NCBI GenBank assembly: GCA_964619265.1
Contig: CAZUCE010000002.1
Location: forward strand, 215,052 to 279,051
Reading direction: 5' to 3'
DNA from: CAZUCE01 sp964619265
GTDB taxonomy: Bacteria > Planctomycetota > UBA1135 > GCA-002686595
Length of the DNA stretch: 64,000 nt
Position numbers and translations under genes: made by a program. A model generated the notes under the pieces. The model saw nothing but the letters and a program-made list of their open reading frames with translations. It made no database searches and was not told where the DNA came from. Each line of letters begins with the position of its first letter. The first letter of the stretch is position 1. Of the stretch, positions 1 to 8,633 are shown piece after piece.

Positions 1-87
1 GCAGATCTAAGGTCTGTGGACCTCGGCGGGGAAGGCCCGGGAACCGGCGGGCTTGACGGGCCTCCCTCGCGGCCTGAGGATCTGTGT

Positions 88-1680
88 ATGTCGTTTCACG
101 CCAAGGTCTTGCTCTGGATGGTCGCCGGTGTGCTCTTCGGAGTGGGCCTCCAAATTTGGGTGGATGGCCAGGCCTCGGTGGATGCCACCTTTCGGGAGGT
201 TTCGGCGAGTCCCAGCGGTGCTGCGAGCATCGAGTTGGTTCGAGCCCGTCGCAGCGCCGCGGACAGCAAGCTCAGTTCCTTGCAACCGGGCGATCGATTT
301 GGGGCTGCGTGGTTGGATCGGGGATCGCCGGCGCCCGCGGCTCGCCTTACCGATCCGCAGGCTTTGGGGAACCTTGTCCTAAGCCTCGACCCGGGCGAGC
401 TGGTTTGGCTTGAACGCGCCCCGCCGGAGGGCGCGATGCCCGGCGACGAGCAACGCGGCGAGCTAGTCGCCCTGCGCACGTTTCTCGATCCGAGCAGCCC
501 GCGCGGCCGCATCGTCGGATTCTTCGACTTCCTGGCGGACCTGTTCCTCAGTCTGCTGAAGATGCTCATCGTGCCGCTGGTGCTCACCTCGATCGTGAAC
601 GGTGTGACCAGCGTCGGTTCGATGGGGGACCTCCGACGCTTGGGGTTCAAGACCTTTGCCTACTACGTGACCACCAGTGTGCTCGCGATCTTGCTCGGGC
701 AGGTGCTCGTAAACCTGGTTCGCCCTGGTCACGGCGCGGAGTTGGGGCTGGATCCGAGCGCGGTCCAGTCCACGGAGGAGCTTGGCTTCCTCGACATTCT
801 CAAACGGATGATTCCGGAGAACGTGCCCCAGGCGCTCACTTCGAACGGGGCGATGCTGCAAATCATCTTCTTTGCGCTTCTGTTTGGGGTGTTTATCTCA
901 AAGACCGAAGAGCCTCACGGGCGCCGAATGCGCGAATTTTTCGAAAGCGCGTTCGCGGTCATGTTGCGTCTCGCACAGGGCGTGCTCGCTCTGCTCCCGT
1001 TTGGCGTTTTTGCGCTGCTGGTGCGGGTCGTCGGCAGTACGGGTCTCGGGGTGTTCGAGCCTTTGTTGATCTATATGGGCGTTGTGCTGGCGGCTCTGCT
1101 CGGTCACGCCCTGATCACGCTTCCGCTGCTGCTCAAGTTCGTCGGTGGGATCTCGCCGTTCGCCTGGTTCAAGGCCATGAGTCCGGCGTTGATGACCGCG
1201 TTTAGCACCAGCTCGTCTAGCGTGACGCTCCCGGTTTCGCTCGAGACCGTGGAAGAGCGCGGACGGGTTTCGAATCGGGTGACGTCGTTCACGCTGCCGC
1301 TCGGCTCCACAATCAACATGGACGGCACCGCGCTTTACGAGTGCATCGGTGTGGTCTTCCTGGCCCAGTACTACGCCTCGGTGGGGGACTTCGAGCTGAC
1401 CTTGGCCTCCCAGGCGCTGGTGGCGGTGCTGGCGCTGACCGCTTCGATCGGTGCGGCCGGGATTCCCTCGGCGGGGTTGGTCATGATGCTGACCATTCTC
1501 GCTGTGCTCGGGCTGCCCCTCGAAGGGGCTGCGCTGCTGCTTGCGGTGGATCGTCCACTCGACATGCTGCGCACCGTGGTCAATATTTGGTCGGACTCTT
1601 GCGGTGCAGCGCTGATCGCCCGCAGTGAAGGCGAGTCCGGACCGACAGAACTGGGCCGAACTCAGGCCGCGGCAGGATGA
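88..1680 (+). CDS. Dicarboxylate/amino acid:cation symporter (DAACS family) with periplasmic insertion
   Basis: A secondary transporter that imports C4-dicarboxylates or acidic amino acids with Na+ or H+ in the inner membrane. The family hallmarks are visible: a serine-rich re-entrant loop FSTSSSSVTLP (about residues 371-381), NMDGTALYE (about 411), AGIPSAGLVMM (about 458) and DRPLDMLRT followed by NIWSD (about 488-503). I chose ATG 88 because GAGGA lies 7 nt upstream and transmembrane segment 1 follows directly; an ATG at 16 would add 24 non-hydrophobic residues. At 530 residues it is about 100 longer than usual. The excess is a hydrophilic block between TM1 and TM2 (about residues 27-140), which should be periplasmic. 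The stop overlaps the next start (ATGA). The substrate cannot be read from the sequence. Confidence 0.9.
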   Translation: MSFHAKVLLWMVAGVLFGVGLQIWVDGQASVDATFREVSASPSGAASIELVRARRSAADSKLSSLQPGDRFGAAWLDRGSPAPAARLTDPQALGNLVLSLDPGELVWLERAPPEGAMPGDEQRGELVALRTFLDPSSPRGRIVGFFDFLADLFLSLLKMLIVPLVLTSIVNGVTSVGSMGDLRRLGFKTFAYYVTTSVLAILLGQVLVNLVRPGHGAELGLDPSAVQSTEELGFLDILKRMIPENVPQALTSNGAMLQIIFFALLFGVFISKTEEPHGRRMREFFESAFAVMLRLAQGVLALLPFGVFALLVRVVGSTGLGVFEPLLIYMGVVLAALLGHALITLPLLLKFVGGISPFAWFKAMSPALMTAFSTSSSSVTLPVSLETVEERGRVSNRVTSFTLPLGSTINMDGTALYECIGVVFLAQYYASVGDFELTLASQALVAVLALTASIGAAGIPSAGLVMMLTILAVLGLPLEGAALLLAVDRPLDMLRTVVNIWSDSCGAALIARSEGESGPTELGRTQAAAG

Positions 1681-2612
1681 GCCGGGAGCGCGGATTCGGA
1701 CGTTCCTTCGAGCCGGGCTCGGGGGCGAACCAGGACTTCCGGGCAATTCAGAGCCCGGAGCTGGCGGAATCCGAGCCGGGCCAGCGATTCGATTCGGAGG
1801 CTAGATCGAGCGGCGGCCGGCCGTCGGCCGAAGAGCTCGAGGAGCGGATCCGGCGCTCGATGGAGCAGCGCAGGGCCCGCTCCTTCCATTGGACCCAACC
1901 CGAGGTCGCCTGGCCGCTGGCCCTGTTTCCGACTTTTTTGGCCGGGCTGGCCGCGACGGCTGCAGGGCTGGCCCCGATCGGTCCGCTGGTCTTCGCGGTG
2001 GTCTTGACCCTGCTGTCGGGGAGCCTGAAGACCAAGGGGCTGGCCGGCACAGCGGCCTTCGCCTGCGGGGCCGGGACGATCGGGTTCAGCCTGGGGGTCG
2101 CGGGGGCTTTTGTCGTCGCCGGAGCCTCGTCTAGCCCCCTGGAAGCCCTTCGGATCACCGACCAGCTCTTCGGAGCGGTCTCTGGGGAGGGGTGGCGGCT
2201 CCCGGAGCCCTTTCGCATCTCACTCTTCCTAGGCCTCGCTGCCGTGGCCGTCTGGGTCCTCGGGGGGCGCCTGGCGGGTCTCCCCGCCTTGGCTGTCGTC
2301 GGGCTGGTCTCAGGCGAGATCGGCGCGGCCGCAGGGCGCTTCGCGAGCCTTCTGCGGACCCAGCAGCCGGGCGCCTACGGGGAGTTCGCGGCGGTCGGTC
2401 TCGGCCTCGGTCCGTTCCACCTCTTGGAGTTGGCGGGACTCGCCTGCATCCTGGGGGGCCGCGGGGGACGAACCCTGTGGGCCTCACCGGAGCTCGCCGA
2501 GCGCCTGCGGCTCACTTCGTTCGTCGGAGCCGCCCTCGTGCTCGCCTCGCTGGCCCTGCGCCTGACCCTCGGGCCCGGCTGGCAGGATCAGCTGATCGGC
2601 CTGCTCGACTGA
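1677..2612 (+). CDS. Polytopic membrane protein, unknown function
   Basis: I do not recognise the family. The first 75 or so residues are hydrophilic and rich in Arg, Glu and Ser. From about residue 80 there are roughly six hydrophobic Ala/Gly/Leu-rich segments separated by short loops, ending with WQDQLIGLLD. ATG 1677 overlaps the stop of the symporter (ATGA), so the two are probably co-translated and may act together. No catalytic motif is visible. High GC and the usual third-position bias agree with a real gene; a different-frame reading from 2192 into the next gene is a shadow. Confidence 0.65.
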   Translation: MSRERGFGRSFEPGSGANQDFRAIQSPELAESEPGQRFDSEARSSGGRPSAEELEERIRRSMEQRRARSFHWTQPEVAWPLALFPTFLAGLAATAAGLAPIGPLVFAVVLTLLSGSLKTKGLAGTAAFACGAGTIGFSLGVAGAFVVAGASSSPLEALRITDQLFGAVSGEGWRLPEPFRISLFLGLAAVAVWVLGGRLAGLPALAVVGLVSGEIGAAAGRFASLLRTQQPGAYGEFAAVGLGLGPFHLLELAGLACILGGRGGRTLWASPELAERLRLTSFVGAALVLASLALRLTLGPGWQDQLIGLLD

Positions 2613-2710
2613 CCGCACCCGCAACCGCATTCTCTTTCGTTCCCAACTCGGGCGCCCTGCGCCCACTTCCTCCACCCGGCTGCGAGAGCCCCGCCGGGGG
2701 ACGACTTTCC

Positions 2711-3931
2711 ATGACCGATCAAGACCTGATCGAGCGCATCACTCGCTCGCTGGCCTACATGCTCCGCCACCGTCCTGAACGGTTCGACCTGGAGCTCGAC
2801 GCCCACGGCTACGGAGACCTCGACGAGGTTGTTCGTGCTGTTTCCGAACGCTTGGGTGAGGACGTCGAGGCCGATGACCTGCGCGACGCTGTCGAAGCCG
2901 GCACGCGGCGCCGTTACGAAATTCGCGACGACACGATTCGTGCTCTGTACGGACATTCGATTCCGATCGAGCCCGGCCCGGACTGCGAGCCGCCCGACGT
3001 GCTGTACCTAGGTCTTCCGTCGCGGGATGTGGAGCGCGCGCAGCGCAACGGCCTGCGCGGCGGCCGTCGCAGTTACTTGCACTTGGCGCTTTCCGAAGCG
3101 GACGCGCGTGAGAGCGGGCGCCGCTTGGCGCGCGACTACACCATTTTGCGCGTGCTTGCGATCGATGCCTGGGAAGAGGGCATCAATTTCTTCGACCGGC
3201 AGGCACTGTTCCTCGCGGAGCGGATCCCTACCGAGTTCCTTGAGATCGCCGGCGAGTACGACGATGGAGAGGACCCCGAGCCTCGCCGCGGTGGGGGAGG
3301 AGACGGCGGTCGTCGCTCCGGTGGACAACGCGGACGCTCCCGGGGCGGCCGCGGAGGACGCGGACGCTGGAGCGAGGGCGAAGACTCTGGACGCGAAGAG
3401 AGTCGCGGCCGCGGCCGTCAAGATTCCCGTCCGTCCCGCGACGAATCCAGCGAGGGGCGCGGATCCCGTCGGCGTCCGGTTTCGCGGGATCATCGCGATG
3501 AGGAAGCTCCCCGCCGGGACCGCGAGGAGCGCCCGCGCGAGGACCGCGAAGGTCGTGGCGGTCGCGATCGCGACGGGGAAAGCGGCCGCGGTCGGCGGGG
3601 TGCTTCCCGCTCTTCGGAGCGACCCCGCACCGAGGACCGCGACTCCGAAGAGCGTCCGCGCTCTCGCCCGCGCCGCGAACCGTCCCGCACAGCCCCCGAG
3701 CGGAAGCCGGCGGCGAGCAAGCCCGCAACCCAGAAGCCGGCGGAAGCTGAGTCATCGGAAGGCTTCGGCCTTGGGATTTTCGAAGAGCCGGCGGCCAAGG
3801 CCAAGCCGGCCCGGTCCTCGAGGACAGCCAAGGCGCGCTCCAAGCCGAAGCCCGAACCCGAAGCAGCTCCGGAGCCTGCCCCGAAGCAAGAGCCCGCGGA
3901 CGACGGATTCGGATTCGGCGTCGGTCTGTAA
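2711..3931 (+). CDS. kptA: RNA 2'-phosphotransferase (KptA/Tpt1 family) with disordered RG/RD-rich tail
   Basis: Tpt1/KptA enzymes move an internal RNA 2'-phosphate to NAD+, as in the last step of eukaryotic tRNA splicing; the bacterial role is unsettled. Residues 1-182 carry the family pattern: LAYMLRHRPE (R19, H20), LDAHGYGDLDEVV, RRRYEI (R68), a GHS motif (81-83), NGL then RRSYLHL (R120, H124), and a closing VLAID...G..FF...ALFLAERIP block. Two family motifs are altered: the usual RANQGHS reads RALYGHS, and YHGT reads YLGL. Residues about 183-330 are an extreme Arg/Gly/Asp/Glu/Ser tail, followed by an Ala/Pro/Lys segment with two related Phe-Gly motifs, GFGLGIF and the C-terminal GFGFGVGL. 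The tail suggests RNA or protein binding (inference). ATG 2711 is the only start fitting the conserved N-terminus. Confidence 0.85.
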   Translation: MTDQDLIERITRSLAYMLRHRPERFDLELDAHGYGDLDEVVRAVSERLGEDVEADDLRDAVEAGTRRRYEIRDDTIRALYGHSIPIEPGPDCEPPDVLYLGLPSRDVERAQRNGLRGGRRSYLHLALSEADARESGRRLARDYTILRVLAIDAWEEGINFFDRQALFLAERIPTEFLEIAGEYDDGEDPEPRRGGGGDGGRRSGGQRGRSRGGRGGRGRWSEGEDSGREESRGRGRQDSRPSRDESSEGRGSRRRPVSRDHRDEEAPRRDREERPREDREGRGGRDRDGESGRGRRGASRSSERPRTEDRDSEERPRSRPRREPSRTAPERKPAASKPATQKPAEAESSEGFGLGIFEEPAAKAKPARSSRTAKARSKPKPEPEAAPEPAPKQEPADDGFGFGVGL

Positions 3932-3943
3932 GGCACCCCAAAA

Positions 3944-4969
3944 GTGAACGGCCCAACCGGCGCGGAATCGCCGCCGGGGGGGCTGCTCACGCGACACGTG
4001 GTTCCCCCTGCTTCCCCGCTGCCCAAGGGTTACGCCCTTGAGAGTTCTGAGGACGGTTCGCAGCTCGGCGTGTACGAGCTCTGGCGGGCGTCGATCGCCC
4101 GGACCGGTTTTGGTCCGGATCGCGATGGGGCGCTGAGCGAGTCCGAGCTGGCCGGCCGAGGGGCCATGGCCGAACTCGAGCTCGAAGGACGCCGGTTGGT
4201 GGTGCGCCGCTTCCGGCGCGGTGGCGCGATGCGCTACCTCAAGCTTGGCTACGGAAACCCCTGGCGTCCCTTTGAAGAGCTCGCGCTTTCCGATCGGTTG
4301 ATCCGCGAGGGGCTGCCGACTCCGCGGGTTGCCTTCGCGCGGGCGCGGCCCCGGCCCGGGAAGTTTGGGTACGACCTGGATCTCGGTACCGATCGAATTG
4401 AGCAAGCCCTCGATCTGGGAACCTGGCTCGAGCGCGTTCGCGAACGGCGGGTTGGCGCGCTGGAGCGCCAGCGTGTGATTCGGGCCGCGGGGCGCCTGAT
4501 CGCTCGCCTGCACGCTGCGGGATTGGCCCATGCGGATTTGACGCCTCGCAACCTGATGCTCGAGGAGCCGTCGCGCGAGGAGCTTGAGCCGCGCCTTTGG
4601 GTGATCGATCTGGACAAATCGGTGCTCCGGGATCGGCTCACGGAGGCGGCACGCACGCGCAATTTGCGCCGCTTGTGGCGGTCTGTGGCACGGCGAGAAG
4701 GGCGTGGAGCAAAATTCGTCTGCCGGACGGACTGCGCGCGATTCCTCCGCGCTCATCAGGAACAATTGGATCTAGCCTCGCAGGGGCCTTCCGGCGAAGC
4801 GCTCAAGTCCCGGACAAGTTGGCGAGGACGTTGGAAGCGGATCGCGAGCGGGCAGAAGCGAGCTCAATTCCTGCATGGCCTTGGCTGGACTCTTGAACGC
4901 ATCACCGGTCGCGGGCCGGCTGGCCGAGACGGCGCTGCTCAGGTTCGCTCGGCTCGGGACGGTTCCTAG
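3944..4969 (+). CDS. Lipopolysaccharide core kinase-like protein (Kdo/WaaP kinase family)
   Basis: Kdo/WaaP-type kinases phosphorylate inner-core sugars of lipopolysaccharide on the cytoplasmic face. The protein has a kinase-like fold with RRFRRGGAMRYL near residue 90, HADLTPRN near 196 (catalytic Asp and Asn), and VIDLDKS near 221 (metal-binding Asp of the DFD-type motif). These are the key positions of the family. It begins with GTG 12 nt after the kptA stop, with no strong ribosome-binding site. The last 60 residues are basic. The gene sits between kptA and a convergent kinase gene, so the neighbourhood does not identify the acceptor. A different small-molecule or protein kinase of the same fold is possible. 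Confidence 0.75.
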   Translation: MNGPTGAESPPGGLLTRHVVPPASPLPKGYALESSEDGSQLGVYELWRASIARTGFGPDRDGALSESELAGRGAMAELELEGRRLVVRRFRRGGAMRYLKLGYGNPWRPFEELALSDRLIREGLPTPRVAFARARPRPGKFGYDLDLGTDRIEQALDLGTWLERVRERRVGALERQRVIRAAGRLIARLHAAGLAHADLTPRNLMLEEPSREELEPRLWVIDLDKSVLRDRLTEAARTRNLRRLWRSVARREGRGAKFVCRTDCARFLRAHQEQLDLASQGPSGEALKSRTSWRGRWKRIASGQKRAQFLHGLGWTLERITGRGPAGRDGAAQVRSARDGS

Positions 4970-5007
4970 CGCCTCCGGTTTGCGAGGCTAAGTCCGGGGG
5001 TCCGTCT

Positions 5008-8000
5008 CTATCGCCTTGGGGCGAGCGGCCCGTCTTCGGAGAGACTCAATTCCAGCAGCTCGCGTGCATAGGTTCGCTGGGAGGCGCGTAGACCTGGCGA
5101 CCGAAGGGTTCGGTTGAAGCGGGCCAGGTCGCGTTCCAGGTCGCGCACGAGTTGTTTGGAGTCCGCGGCGAATCCAAGTCGATCCAGAATCAGGGCTCGA
5201 GTCGCGACGATCGTGACACGGTCAAATAGCTCGGCGCCCACGCGTTTGGAAATCTCAAAGGCGAGCCGCGAGTTCTCGTCGGCGCGTGAACGCTCGCCGC
5301 CACGCAAGTCGGCCCGGGCGCCCAGCGCCAAGGCAACGGCTTCTCCGCGAGCGAAGCCGGCGGCGCGGGAAGAACCCAGGCCGCGGCGGAAGGCGGCGAG
5401 CGCCTCGGGATCGCCCGCTTCGGAGAGAACGATGCCGAGACCGATTTCCGAGAGACACAGGCCGCGTTCGTCCTCCGTTTCGAGGGCGACGAGTTGGGCT
5501 TCGCGAAGGGCGGTTTCGGCGTCGTCGGGTCGTCCGGCTTCGGCGAGCAGGGCACCGACGCGGGCTTGGGCCTCGGCTTCAAATCGGCGATCGCCGGAGC
5601 GTCGGCACAATTCGAGAGAACGGGTCGCAGCGGCCAGCGCACGTTTTACGCGTCCAACCGATCGAAGCGCCCGGGCGCGGACGAGCCAAGCGCCGGCCAG
5701 CAGTCCGAGGCGCTCGTGGGTGGCTTCTCCAGCCAGCAGTCGGCTGCCTTCACCAAGTGCGTCGAGCGCATCTTCGGGGCGATCCTCAAGGACCGCGATC
5801 AGCCCTTGGACGAAGGAGGCAGCGGCTTGCTGTTCGGGAATCCTCGCGCATGCCATGGCCACGGCGGCGTGGCTCGTGGCCGAGGTGAAGTCGCCCTGAC
5901 TGGAAAGCGCGCGGGCGATCCGGCGGTGCGCCTCGCTTTCCAGGTCGGGGCGGCTAGCGAGCGCACCGAGTCGCGCGGCTTCGCGCAAGAGCTGATGGTG
6001 GAGTTGAGTCTGATGAACCAGCGCAGCGCCCCGGGCATGCAGCAGGAAGGAACGTGCGGTTGCTGCGGGGTCGCCCTTCGATTCGACGTCGCGCTTGGCG
6101 AGGCGGTCCAGGAGGCGGCGCATGCTGCGCCGATCCCCGCAGCGATCGGCGGCGTCGGCGGCGAGCTCGAGCAATTGCAACTCCAGTTCTTCCGGTCGTT
6201 CGGCCTGGGGCAAAGACGCGATGGCTTCGAGGCCCCAATCGGCAAGCCGCTGAACGCGGCGGGGGGACCCGCGACCGGCCACGATTTTGAGCAGCGCCGG
6301 AAGCTCGGCGAGCACCTGCGCGGGATTGCCGCTGGCGCGCAGGTGGAACACGCGCTGGTAAGCGAAGACTGGCGCGGATTCGGTGTCGCCTTCTTCAGCC
6401 AGGCCGCGCGCGGCACGTTCGTGGAGCCGCCTGCGCCGGTCCGCCGGAAGGGCTCGATACACAGCGTCGCGCAAGGCAGGGCGGGTGAATCGGAACCGGT
6501 CGCCGAAGGGTTCGAGCCACCCGAGGTTGACCAGCTCGGAAAGCACGCTGTCGATTTCAGGGCGCGTCGAGGGCCGGAAGGTCCGCGCTAGGAAGTCGGG
6601 TTCGATGCGGCCGCCAACCACAGCGATTCGTTCCAGCCAGTGCCGCACGCCAGGCTCGAGCCGCCCGTAGCGATCGCGCAACGAAGCTTGAAAAGACTCG
6701 GGCAGCGGTAGCGACTCGGGGCTTTCAAGCAGAAGCCAGCGGGAGTCGTGTTCGGAGGCCGGGCGAACGCGGTCGTGTTCAACGAGTGCGTCGAGGATTT
6801 CGATGAGGAACCCGGCGTGTCCGCGGCTGCGTTCCCACAGGACTTTGGCCAGCCGCAAGCGCGGAGCCGTGTGATGGAACATCCGGGTGGTGAGCTCCAA
6901 CACCGCGTCCTGGTCGATCGGCCGCAGCTCGAGGTCCGAAACCACCGATTCGCCAAGGGCCTTGAGGCGTTGCCGAAGCGAGGTAAGCCCCGCGGGGCTG
7001 GCCGGTTTCATTTGGCTGTCGATCCCGAGCAGCAGGAGGCCGGGGCCCTTGGACAATTCGTCCGCCAGCCGCTCGAGCCCGTGGAGGGTGCCAAGCCGAG
7101 CGCGTTGAACGTCGTCGAACACGACGATCGTCGCGCGCTCAGCCGAGATGCGGGCGACCAGGCGCGCGAGGCTCAGGGACACCGATCCGTCGAGGGGTTC
7201 GGCCGAACTCACGTCCAGGGCTCCGAGCAACACGCCCGCGTCATGGGGCGGCAGCAGGCGCCTGAGGGCGCGCGAGTCTCGCTCGGTGGGGCGGGCTTCG
7301 TCGGGAAGTTGGAGGTAGCGCCGGAGCAGGCGCGACAGCGAGCCGAAGGGGCGCGACTCGGCATTCTCCGAAATCCGCACGGTCAGGACGAGCGGCGGGT
7401 CTCCAGCCTCGCGGGCTCGCCCCAAGAAGGCGTCGAACAAGCGCGACTTGCCCGAACCGGCCGCGCCATGCACCCACAGGATGCGGCCCGTCTTGGCCTC
7501 CGGCCCCGAGGCCGCGCGAGCGCGGTCCATGGCGGCGAGCTCTGCCCCGCGCCCGACCAGCGGGAAACGGTGCCCGCGTACAGAGATCCAAAGTTCGGAG
7601 GAATCCTGGGCGTTGTGGACGCGCTGGCGCCACCACGGGCCGCCTTCGCCCTCGTGAAGGATGCGAAAGGCGCCTTCGGCGGAGGGGCGCGCCGCAGGCC
7701 GAGGGTCGAGCAGGGCCGCGAGGGTCGCATCGAGCAGCGGACTGGTTCGCGGCGCATGCCTGGAGGGCGGCAGCCACTCGCCCAAGCGATCGGCCGGATT
7801 CAGATCGGGAACTTCCAGTTGGCTCCCCGAATCGCCTAGATACCCGCTGTCTGGGGATTCGAAAGGGCGCCGCGCGCACAACAACTCGTAGAGCAGGACT
7901 CCGAGTGCGAAGACGTCGGCCGAGACCGAGGGCGGTCCACCGCGGCGCCGCTCGGGGGACAGGTAGGGCAGGCTGCCGGCCGCGGGGCGGTCGGTGTCTC

Positions 8001-8514
8001 CGATGCCCCGGGCGAACCCGAGGTCGAGCAGGGTTGCGTCCCCGTGGTCGTCCAGGCGCACATTCTCCGGCTTGACGTCTCCGTGTACGAACCCGGCCCC
8101 GTGGAGCACGCGCAGGGCGCCGGCCAGCTGGCGCCCCACGTGCCGGACCAGAGGCTCGGGAAGCGAACCGCGGGCTTCGAGGGCTTCCCGCAGTGACTCA
8201 CCTGCCACGTAGTCGAGCAACAAGAGCGGGCCGTGCGGGTCGCGATACAGACCGTGGACCCGCACCAGGCCGGGACCTCGAACGCTGGAGCCCACCCGCG
8301 CCTCCGAGGCGAAGGTGCGCAGCAGGTTTGGATCGGTCGGATCCACCGGTCGCTTGGCGGCCATTTCGCTCCCGCGACCGCGCCCTGCGAAGGGCTCCTC
8401 CAGCACACACAATTCGACCCGGGAGGACGCGCCTGTCCCCAGCTCGCGAACGAACCTGAGGGCCGGTGCCTCCGGGAGGGGGATGGAGTTGGACTCGGGG
8501 GGCGGGGAAGTCAT
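5008..8514 (-). CDS. Serine/threonine protein kinase fused to AAA ATPase and TPR-like repeats (PknK-type)
   Basis: A 1168-residue signalling protein. Residues 1-290 are a Hanks-type kinase: ELGTGASS glycine loop, AAK lysine (54), HGDVKPEN (144-151), DLG (164-166, a DFG variant) and SLPYLSPERR activation segment. Next is an AAA/STAND-like ATPase with Walker A GAAGSGKS (about 345-352) and Walker B TIVVFDDV (about 458-465). The C-terminal half is helical, Ala/Leu/Arg-rich and resembles tetratricopeptide repeats, as in PknK/MalT-like regulators. No DNA-binding domain or transmembrane segment is evident, so it is probably a soluble scaffold kinase. ATG 8514 is preferred over an upstream ATG at 8751, which would add 79 low-quality residues overlapping cysS. 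It is divergent from cysS and convergent with the preceding kinase-like gene. Confidence 0.9.
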   Translation of the reverse strand: MTSPPPESNSIPLPEAPALRFVRELGTGASSRVELCVLEEPFAGRGRGSEMAAKRPVDPTDPNLLRTFASEARVGSSVRGPGLVRVHGLYRDPHGPLLLLDYVAGESLREALEARGSLPEPLVRHVGRQLAGALRVLHGAGFVHGDVKPENVRLDDHGDATLLDLGFARGIGDTDRPAAGSLPYLSPERRRGGPPSVSADVFALGVLLYELLCARRPFESPDSGYLGDSGSQLEVPDLNPADRLGEWLPPSRHAPRTSPLLDATLAALLDPRPAARPSAEGAFRILHEGEGGPWWRQRVHNAQDSSELWISVRGHRFPLVGRGAELAAMDRARAASGPEAKTGRILWVHGAAGSGKSRLFDAFLGRAREAGDPPLVLTVRISENAESRPFGSLSRLLRRYLQLPDEARPTERDSRALRRLLPPHDAGVLLGALDVSSAEPLDGSVSLSLARLVARISAERATIVVFDDVQRARLGTLHGLERLADELSKGPGLLLLGIDSQMKPASPAGLTSLRQRLKALGESVVSDLELRPIDQDAVLELTTRMFHHTAPRLRLAKVLWERSRGHAGFLIEILDALVEHDRVRPASEHDSRWLLLESPESLPLPESFQASLRDRYGRLEPGVRHWLERIAVVGGRIEPDFLARTFRPSTRPEIDSVLSELVNLGWLEPFGDRFRFTRPALRDAVYRALPADRRRRLHERAARGLAEEGDTESAPVFAYQRVFHLRASGNPAQVLAELPALLKIVAGRGSPRRVQRLADWGLEAIASLPQAERPEELELQLLELAADAADRCGDRRSMRRLLDRLAKRDVESKGDPAATARSFLLHARGAALVHQTQLHHQLLREAARLGALASRPDLESEAHRRIARALSSQGDFTSATSHAAVAMACARIPEQQAAASFVQGLIAVLEDRPEDALDALGEGSRLLAGEATHERLGLLAGAWLVRARALRSVGRVKRALAAATRSLELCRRSGDRRFEAEAQARVGALLAEAGRPDDAETALREAQLVALETEDERGLCLSEIGLGIVLSEAGDPEALAAFRRGLGSSRAAGFARGEAVALALGARADLRGGERSRADENSRLAFEISKRVGAELFDRVTIVATRALILDRLGFAADSKQLVRDLERDLARFNRTLRSPGLRASQRTYARELLELSLSEDGPLAPRR

Positions 8515-8579
8515 CCGAGGTGCAGGGGGAAGGCCGGAATCCCCTCGATCGACAGGAATCGACGGGGTCGCCGGCTGCC

Positions 8580-8585
8580 TATACT
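8580..8585 (+). promoter_or_regulatory. Putative -10 element of cysS
   Basis: TATACT followed by CCGGGCAC lies in the divergent region in front of cysS. TCGACG 15 nt upstream is a weak -35. The element and its GC-rich discriminator resemble those before the tRNA at 63798 and before rlmI. Transcription would begin near 8592. Confidence 0.45.
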
Positions 8586-8633
8586 CCGGGCACCGGCCTT
8601 GCCGGGAAGTCAAAAAATCGCGTCCCCCCGATC

